DNA from: Gyromitra esculenta
Taxonomy: Eukaryota; Ascomycota; Pezizomycetes; Pezizales; Discinaceae
Assembly: GCA_038503075.1 (NCBI GenBank)
Contig: JBCAML010000011.1
Location: 1,736,001-1,800,000 of the forward strand
DNA: 64,000 nucleotides
Reading direction: 5' to 3'
The translations under genes were made by a program, and so were the position numbers. How positions within the stretch are numbered: position 1 is the stretch's first letter; each line of letters opens with the position of its first letter. Below are positions 56,057-64,000 of this stretch, piece by piece. The notes below the pieces were generated by a model, which saw only the letters and a program-made list of their open reading frames with translations, made no database searches and had not been told where the DNA came from.

Positions 56057-57219
56057 TTTTCAGGTTTGGAAGGTATTTCAAAATTGCCGTGTCTGTTTCG
56101 TCTCTATTGTTTTCCGCCTTGGTTTATAGTTTTATAATAGTATAAATGGAAGAGTTTTGTACTGAGTATTGATGCATATTAATCCAAGTACGTATTATCT
56201 CATGGAGTGTGCAGCTGAGGTTCAATGCTGTCGTTTGAGTGGTACATTTGAGACTCAATTACGCTGGTTCTGATTGAGCTGCAGAGATGGAGTGGCTAAA
56301 TGAGGTTGAAGATTCATTGCGAAAATGTGTGATCTGCTTTGTGAAGAGTCTATATTACAATCTCAAAGAGCCACACGCTCTATTTTGATTTGAGTCAAAG
56401 ATATCCATGTCTTCATACTCTATCCTTCTATAGGATACACAATTCTATAAAATCCGACAAGATCTAGCTCTTAGTTTATAATATTAAGCAGCGTTGGACC
56501 AGCAAATCGGATGGATTACCAGCAAATACCACTTTATGAAAAGCTTAAATCATGGATCATCACTCGATGCGGCTAATTTCCGTGTTGCAGGACTGGTGGG
56601 CGCTGGATTATGTATAATCGACAGCCTTGAAAAATATAGATTAATACGAACACGGTAAACTTGTCACAATCCAACCCACAGCGTTGGGGTTTCGACTGAT
56701 GACGTGAAGGCGAGGTTGTCAGCTTCGGAACACGGGGCGACATTCCCCGGCCTTGCATTAGGCTGCGGGCGACAGAGCAGGGGTTCGCTTAGTGCTGCCG
56801 ACACTCCGCGATAGATCACGCTACTCTTTGCTACTGTAGATGTATCTAGTAATCTGGGTTACAGAATAGACCCGCATATCGCTTGATTCGCTAGATACTG
56901 AATGCCCCCACTCTGAATAACGTGCTTCTAGGAATTACGATGCAGTAGCCGGCCAGACTTCGAGCCCCTACTAAATCCCGCTACCGATATCAGATTATGC
57001 AGTCTTTGCTAGTACTATTTCTATAGCTACATGTATATCTACCCGTCTGCCACTAGTACTAACTGTGGTAGTGGATTACATGCCCCTCCCTTGATTTAAT
57101 ATGGATAGGATCAGATTCATGGAACTCATATAGCTCCGTATTCCCACTATCCGGGATTCAAAACATACTACAGTTTTATTTAATCCCAGCCCCATCCATA
57201 ATCACATCTTACGTCCACC
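56057..57219. other. Intergenic region
   Basis: No gene, RNA or repeat recognised. The right end should contain the GH3 promoter. Confidence 0.5.
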
Positions 57220-59921
57220 ATGACCGTCATTGCACCACTTCTACCAAAGCTCCAGAAAGAGGTTGATTCCGTCCTCAACTCTTTAACGCTCGAAGAACAA
57301 GTTTCGCTACTCGCAGGGAAAGACTTCTGGAGAACAGCAGAGATCCCAGGCAAAGTCCCAAGCATCAAGACAACTGATGGCCCCAGTGGCGCAAGAGGAC
57401 AGTATTTTTCCAGTGGAACAAAAGTATGCATCATCTCATCGCTCCACCACCGAGCACTATACTGATGTCACTGTGACCCCATAGGCTGCGTTTTTCCCAT
57501 CAGGTGTTTCCCTGGCGGCAACATGGGACACTGATCTCATCCGCAAGATAGGCGTAGCGCTGGGCGAAGAGGCGGTCACCAAGAAAGCTAATGTTCTCCT
57601 TGCCCCCACGGCATGTAACCACCGCTCGCCACTCGGCGGACGCAATTTCGAGTCTTTCTCGGAGGATCCGTACCTTGCGGGCAAGCTTGCAGCCTCGTAC
57701 ATTCGGGGTGTGCAGTCGCAGAATGTTGCTGTTACCATGAAACACTTTATTGCGAACGAGCAGGAGACGAGACGGTTCTCCGTGAACGAGATTATCGATG
57801 AACGGGCGCTGAGAGAGATCTACTTGAAGCCGTTTGAAATCGCGATGAGGGATGCGGGACCTTGGGCTATCATGAGTTCTTATAATCGAATCAACGGGGT
57901 AGGTTCTCGTTTCTATGTCCAGCGGATACAGCTTCTAACTATTGCCATAGCACCACGCCGATTCTCAACCTCTCAGCCTGAAACAGGTCCTTCGCGAAGA
58001 ATGGGGCTATGACGGACTCGTAATGTCTGATTGGGGCGGCACCAATTCAGTCATCGACTCGATCAAAGCCGGCCAGGACCTAGAGATGCCTGGGCCTACT
58101 CGTCGGCGTGGGGAGAGGCTGCTTAAAGCCGTGAAGGAATCAAACGATGACCCAGAACTCCTCTCTGCGATCAAAACTGGCGCTCGCCATGTACTGGAAT
58201 TAGTTGCTAGGACGGGTAGGTGGGGGAAATTCTACGAGGGTCCAGAAGAGGCGGTGGATAAGCCCGAGCACAGGGAATTGATCTATAAAGCTGGAGTACA
58301 GGGGATAGTATTGTTGAAGAACAGAGGAAATATCCTCCCTATATCTCCTTACGTCAGGAAGGTCGCCTGGATCGGACCAAATGCAAATGAAACCATCGCT
58401 GGCGGCGGTGGGAGCGCCAACTTAAATCCCCATTACCTCACCAACCCTCTCGACTCGTTCCACGCTGCGGCAAAAAACAAGAACATTAGAGTCACCTACT
58501 CAATTGGCTGCCAGACAGAAAAATGGGTCCGCATCTTCCCTGTCGACGAAGGCAGAGCACGCACCGAGCCCGGCGATACAAAAGGCGAACCTGGCTTAAT
58601 AATCGACTTCTTCAGCGGGCGGAACTGCGATGGAAAGCCAGTAGCAACTAATATCATGGAGACTTCTAGCATCTTTCTAATGGACGGGAAACCGCCATCA
58701 TTGGGTGATAAAGACTACAGCGTCAGAGTCACAACTTACATCAAGCCCGAGATCTCCGGAGAACACATCATCGGCATTGGCTCCATCGGTCCCACAAAAA
58801 TCTTCCTGGAAGACGAATTATTCATCGACCACACCCACTGGACCGACCTCGGCGAACTATTCTTCACCGCCGGTTCAGAAGAAGTCACCAAGACCGTCCA
58901 TCTCGAGGCTGAAAGATGGTACAAACTCGTCGCCGAAACAACCTCAAAGGCCCCGTTCCAGAAAGTACCAGACATGGGCAACGACAATCTCGACTTCTCC
59001 GCCGCAATTGGAATCCGCATGGGGATTGACGCAGTCCGCGATGTCCAGAAATATATCGAGCATGCCGCCGCCCTCGCCCAGGACTCCGACATCGCCGTCT
59101 TAGTCGTCGGCATGAACAACGAATGGGAGTCGGAAGGATACGACCGCCACACTATGAATCTTCCCGGCAAACAAAACGAGCTCATAGCCGCCGTCGTCAA
59201 AGCCAACCCGAACACAATCGTAGTCAACCAATCTGGCTGCGCAATCAGCATGCCGTGGATCGAAAGCGTTCCAGCGGTCCTACAGGCATGGTATCAAGGA
59301 CAGGAAGCAGGAAACGCGCTAGCAGACGTACTACTCGGTAAAGCTAATCCATCTGGACGCCTGCCAATCTCGTTCCCGACACGACTAGAGGATAATCCGT
59401 CGTTTGGAAACTTTGGGGACGGGGGAGAGAAGAACGAAGTACAGTATACGGAGGGTGTGTATGTGGGGTATCGCCACTATATCTCGAGAGATATACCGGT
59501 TATCTTTCCCTTTGGGTTCGGTCTGTCGTATACCACTTTCGACATCGGTGCCCCGCGACTTGCGGTGGGATCTTGGGGATCTTGGGTACCTGGTGGAAAG
59601 GTTACCGTTGAAGTACCAGTGATGAATACCGGCGCGGTAAAGGGCATTGAAACGGTTCAGGCTTATGCAGCCCCAAGGGCATCTTCAATCGATAGGCCAA
59701 GAAGAGAATTGAAGGGGTTCGGGAAGGCGGAATTGGAACCAGGTCAGTGGGTGGTTTTAAAGATAGAACTGGACCATTTCGCGCCTGGGTTCTTTTGCGA
59801 GAAAAGGAAGAAATGGAGAGCCCTAAAGGGACAGTATTTAATTGAGGTGGGTAGAAACGTGGAGTATATCGTGGGGGCAGTTGAGGTTAATGTTGAGCGG
59901 GATTATGAATGGATTTTTTGA
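57220..59921 (+). CDS. GH3 beta-glucosidase with PA14 insert, intracellular type
   Basis: Exons 57220-57423, 57485-57898 and 57951-59921, in phase, about 862 residues, the length of intracellular fungal GH3 enzymes (bgl type). ATG 57220 (caccATGacc). No signal peptide. N-terminal TIM barrel: SLLAGKDFWRT, TTDGPSGARG, NVLLAPTACNHRSPLGGRNF (in part), KHFIANEQE, then nucleophile Asp233 in VMSDWGG. Between the two catalytic halves lies a PA14 domain (about residues 400-550: FFSGRNCDGKPV...EISGEHIIGIGSIGPTKIFL...). The C-terminal half has GMNNEWESEGYDR, with the likely acid/base Glu, and a fibronectin-III-like end (GFGLSYTTF, FGKAELEPG). It splits cellobiose and other beta-glucosides. Confidence 0.94.
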
Positions 59922-60600
59922 AGGAGTCCACACACGTATTTAAGAATCTGTTATAATTTTAGATAAAATATTTTGGCTCCTCACGTGAAATTGAGTAGTG
60001 TTGCTAGTAGACCGTGTGGCTCTTGGGATTTTTGCCAAGTGCGCAGGGCTAAAGCTGTTTTCTTGAAATACTGATCATTACCCCCGTCATTTCGGCCACC
60101 AAAATCTTGGGGGCTCTCTGCACTAGTCTCATTGCCAGATCTAACTTAGCTCCTGCATGGGTAGAATTTAATCTTACTCTAGCTACGTTATTTATTGGGA
60201 GAAAACTTTTTGGGGGGTGGATTCGGGCTTTGGCTTTGGGAATTACAGCGGGATGGTCGCTTGGATGTTTCGCTGGATAGGTGTTTCGCTGGATGGATGT
60301 TTCGCTTGATGTTTCTAGGATAGAGGATGATATGTTTCGCTCATGGTGGGAAGTTTCAATGAAATGGAGGATTCAATATTGGTAAATGGTATGTGCGCTT
60401 TGCAAATACCATATCTTGGCACATAGGACGGAACATATATGTTGAGAAAACTCTGAACTGGCCTTTTCTTTTCAGTTGTAGTTTCTTATGTCGTTTTTCG
60501 GGGTTTTAGGAGGGTTTGAGGTAGTTTAAGAATTTGTTCACGCTATAACTTCTGTTGCATGTGGCATTCTTATACCTAGATAAAACAATAAAACAATGAT
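59922..60600. other. Intergenic region, convergent 3' ends
   Basis: Contains a local TGTTTCGCTGGAT(A/G) repeat, three to four copies at about 60266-60320. Otherwise nothing recognised. Confidence 0.5.
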
Positions 60601-62598
60601 TTAGCCGGAAAAAAAAGAAGTTTGCTCCTTATAATTAATCGACTTCACCTTTAACGTCGTATGGCTGCCTAGCTTCATACTATAAGCGGCAAGGAGCAGC
60701 TCTAGAAGGTCGACGTTTCCACCCAGTACTACTGCTTGAAGAGCAGTGTCGTCTCCAATACAGCACTTCAACGCATTAATATCTGCACTGTGCAAGACCA
60801 AGAACTTTACCATATCTACGTGCCCAACTTTCGCTACTGCCGGCAACGCCATTCGACTTGAATCCGCGCTCAGCTCCACATCCACAGTTGAATTGTATGA
60901 TTCAATCAAAAATTTCGCTAATTCGATTTGAAAACCGTCTGTTGTTTGCAATGCATACGGTGTTCGAGAATGAAGTGCGTTGGAAGCCGGGTTGGGATTA
61001 TAAACATGTAAGAGCGTCCTGAGAGCTTCCAAATGCTTACGAAATGGGGTTTTTGGAATAACAGAGTCAAAATTCTGTGCGGAACTAACTGAATCGATAT
61101 CGATGGCATGAGATCCCAAGAGCAGTTCCGAGACCTCGATATGCCCACATGCTACCGCTACCTGCAGACACGCGAAAGGCCACAAATTTAACTCCTTGCC
61201 ATTCTTCCGCATATATGGAGAAAGCATTCGAACGATCGACGCGTAGCCCATTGACGAAGCTGTATACAACAAAAGCGAAATGTACCATTCGTCTAAAGAC
61301 AACAAGACTGGCGTGATCGTATCTTCATCACTGCCGTCCTCACAAGCTAGTAGCAATTTGTCCTTGTCATCGAGTTCGAGCTGCTTCGCTATCGACATAA
61401 ATTGGCGCTTCGTGACCTCAGTTCTTTGGAGTGCGTTGTTGGGAGATTCCAACAACCACTGCAGGTCTAGAGCGTCTTCTATCTTCATCCGAGAATCAGG
61501 ATCGGCAACTAGCAATTGTTTGACAAAATAAATGGTCCCATCGCTCGCATGTGTTCGTAATAACCAGGAGATGGAGAAGTCTCCCTTGCCAGAGCAGTAG
61601 TCTTCTAAAAGGGGGCGCTCTACCACATCGCTTGGTACAGAGGGATCAAAAGTGACATAACCCGAACTTTTGAATGGGCTTTTCGTAGTCAGGAGCTCAC
61701 AAACGATGCAGCCCAAGGCCCAAATATCTACTGCGAAGGTATATCGTCTCTGTGGACGGAATAACGGAGGTAGGAACCCCAGCATCTCTGGGGCCATGTA
61801 AGCTTGAGTTCCAGTAATCGTCATGCTTTTGTCTTTAGTAAGTACTCTAGACACCCCAAAATCGCTAAGTTTAACGAGAATCGGGGTGACAGAGGCTACG
61901 AGGACGTTCGGAGGTATATTCAGCAAATCTTGTGGAGACGGACGGTACGAGCTTTCCTAGAGCTGGAGATCTAACCTGCGGCTTGAGATCACGATGGATT
62001 ATTCCTTGATCATGTAAAACCTTTAAGCCTTGGAGAAGTTGTCCAGTGATCGTGCTAACATTCGCCTTCGAGTCTGCCGGGAAACTTTGGATATATTTTC
62101 CTAAATCGCCGTGTTGCATGTACTCCATAGCAAGGAAAGTCAAATTGTTCCGCTCGTCTTCGTACCAGCCAAGAAACTGGACAAATAGACTTTTATGCTA
62201 GTTATTTCCATTAAGCCTGACATAACACTATAAAGTGCTTGAAAACTTACCTCATGCGCGCATACTAAAACACCCAGTTCCCGCTCTAAATGGCGCGTGT
62301 CTATCCGATTGAGTCTCTTAACTGCCCTCAATCTCCCCGTCCCTACTTCCTCTTGAAGAAACACGGTTGCGAACGCCCCTTCTCCGATTTTTTTGACCTG
62401 CGCCCACTCCGTAACAGTGGATTCAAAGTTGTAATTCTCATGAAATGTCCGGCCCTTGACGAATCTAGCACTAAGCTTAAAATCGGCAAATCCTAAACCG
62501 ACTTCTTGCCAGCTAGGGTCATGATCCTCGTCAAAGCTACCGTTAAAGGAGCTTGTGCTATCCCAGGTAAGAGCTTCGGAATAATCCACACTTTCCAT
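60601..62598 (-). CDS. Serine/threonine protein kinase with C-terminal ankyrin repeats
   Basis: Exon 1 62251-62598 (ATG 62598), intron 62177-62250, exon 2 61976-62176, then a second interruption and exon 3 down to TAA 60601. Kinase motifs: glycine loop GEGAFATVF, Lys in RAVKRL, EYMQHGDLGKY, catalytic loop HRDLKPQ, DFGVSR, TITGTQAYMAPEML and DIWALGCIVCELL, a complete catalytic set. After the kinase (about residue 330) come ankyrin-like repeats (GYASIVRMLSP; GHIEVSELLLG; GHVDMVKFLVLHSADIN; GNVDLLELLLAAY). A signalling kinase with its own interaction module. The junction after HRDLKPQ is unresolved: a 47-nt intron (61929-61975) has good borders but is one base out of phase, while a 19-nt gap would keep phase. 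A small indel is possible. Confidence 0.82.
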
Positions 62599-64000
62599 AG
62601 TGCAATCTTTCTATAGTAAGGGTAACGTATGATAGCCTCCTCCTCCGGGCATATGCGCAGCGAAGGTGCCCCAGGTAGACAACTGCTGCAAGAGGCTCTC
62701 CTCTTTCTTTCTCTCTTTAGTTCCTTCACAATATATAACCAGGCCTTAGAACCCGCTTTCATCCGATGTAAAGTCGTACTAGCATCCCAAGACTGTAGAT
62801 ACTGAGCGGTAGAAAGGTAGCTTCACTCCGCGCCGTAGACTCAAAAACGCGTAACGATATAATATGAAGGCTGATAGAGAGCCGCGATCGAACTTCATGG
62901 CATACTTGTGCCACGTAAACATGCATATCCAAAATGCTGTGTCACGTGATAATCTTGAGGGGTAATAAACGGGCTGAGCAGAGAAACAAATTAATTTTGT
63001 AGGTAGCAGCAAGATATTTAATTGGAATAGTAGTCCGAGTTCCGCCTAAGCTATAGCTAGCTGGCTGTAGCTTGGGCTCTGATCCTGCAGCCTGGACAAA
63101 ACAACCGTATCCTACTCATCGAGAGCACCGAGAGTCTTGGGGTTCGGGCCCGCGAAGTCCATCCTAGTATTGTGCAGTGGCGTCCAACAAGCTGATGCGC
63201 TTTTTGAAGTACCGTGGTGCAACAGACTCAAGGAAAATAGACCAAACACAGCCAAAGTATATCTTTGTTATTTAGTAGAAAAGTAATTGTGAGATAACTA
63301 ATCATATATCGCATTAAGTAGAAATATGCAACCACGCGCTAAGACGTTGAAACTCGAGTGCTGCGCATGCTGTTTCTGGTGTCAATTAACCAATTCAGGT
63401 AAACGAGTCCGCCGAAAAACAAAAAAATCTTACCAAGTTCGCTGTCTTACCCAACCTCAAGCTTAATCTAACGTACTAGCGTGGGGTTGTATATTTCCAG
63501 TTAATGCGGGTACGGCGGCCTACCTGGCGCAAAACCGCAAAAATCATCGCTTATGGAAAATGGAAAATGAAAAATGAAAAATGAAAAACTTGAACTAATA
63601 AAGTGAGCCATATGAGTAGAATGTGCAACTTAGCTATCAAAGAAACCCTAGAGGGCCACGATAGAGGAAGGCTAGGACCTAGCAAATTGCAAGCGATGAT
63701 TTCGAGTGATAATTCATGATTTGATTCGCCCAGCGCCTGGGCGCCGGCCTCCTGGAGGTCCTCTTCTCTGGGTGTCACTTTCTGTAAAGAGCGCTTCCAG
63801 ACTATATCTCCTAAAAGCTTGCTCACCTGGTTGGATTGTGGAACCTTTGACGAGCTCTCAAAAGTCAATATCGCCTGGAGGTTGGGGGAAAGCTTAAGAA
63901 TCTTGGCATTGTTTAGGGCATTGTTTGCACTCTATATATCGCCCTATTGATCTATATACCGATTTCTCCATATCTATATACATATATATCTAAGCTATGG
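62599..64000. other. Intergenic region to window end
   Basis: Kinase promoter side, then AT-rich sequence. A short array of (G)AAAAATG units lies at about 63553-63590 and AT dinucleotide-rich sequence at the right edge. No gene recognised. Confidence 0.5.

Noticed and set aside
63553..63590. GAAAAATG tandem array as a functional element
   Set aside because: Short, low-complexity and without gene context; reported only as a local repeat.
1..64000. CRISPR arrays, bacterial operons, prophage
   Set aside because: Spliceosomal introns in most genes and chromovirus content show eukaryotic nuclear DNA; no spaced direct-repeat array was seen.

Overview
The window looks like nuclear DNA of a filamentous ascomycete (Pezizomycotina); I cannot place it more precisely. 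The reasons are genes cut by many short introns (about 50-95 nt, GTNNGT donors, CTAAY or CTGAC branch sites, YAG acceptors), secreted or intracellular plant-cell-wall hydrolases typical of saprotrophic or plant-associated fungi (GH43, GH115, GH3), an EHN-type epoxide hydrolase, ankyrin-rich proteins and Ty3/gypsy chromoviruses.

Layout. 1-646: 5' end of an ABCG-type transporter running off the left edge. 3510-4907: F-box-like/ankyrin protein. 5610-8161: amidase-signature gene, possibly decaying. 8346-8912: mariner-like MITE. 9296-10642: secreted GH43 arabinanase. 11800-40667: a DNA transposon (31-bp terminal inverted repeats, integrase-core transposase) of about 2.4 kb, swollen to 29 kb by LTR retroelements. 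40668-42497: repeat-rich, gene-free. 42498-43870: epoxide hydrolase. 44027-45551: two small coiled-coil proteins. 46210-49507: GH115 alpha-glucuronidase. 51156-56056: one long gene with an Ulp1-type cysteine protease domain and a large uncharacterised C-terminal part. 57220-59921: GH3 beta-glucosidase with PA14 insert. 60601-62598: protein kinase fused to ankyrin repeats.

The nest (12491-38908) holds five copies of one chromovirus family, called E1-E5 here, plus two solo LTRs. Target-site duplications give the order: DNA transposon > E3 (minus) > solo LTR-B (TSD AAGAC) > E4 (minus, TSD CGATG) > E5 (plus). E2 (minus) abuts E3 pol and carries its own solo LTR (TSD GAGGC). E1 (plus) at the left edge has no TSD, so it was placed by recombination. 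The family has gag (CCHC knuckle), pol (PR-RT-RNaseH-INT) and a C-terminal chromodomain.

The most interesting system is in the RNA biology of this family: (i) gag and pol are joined by a textbook -1 frameshift site, T TTA AAC directly before the gag stop, with a perfect 8-bp stem downstream, kept in all five copies; (ii) the PBS is complementary to a 9-mer inside the LTR just below the TATA box, which implies Tf1-like self-priming; (iii) R-U5 contains consecutive hairpins whose stems change by compensatory substitutions while a GGATA loop stays fixed; (iv) the LTRs begin TTTCA and end TGAGA instead of TG...CA.

ORF starts were re-assigned to ATG wherever the longest open frame began at TTG or GTG. 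Splice sites are my own reading and have not been checked with transcripts.
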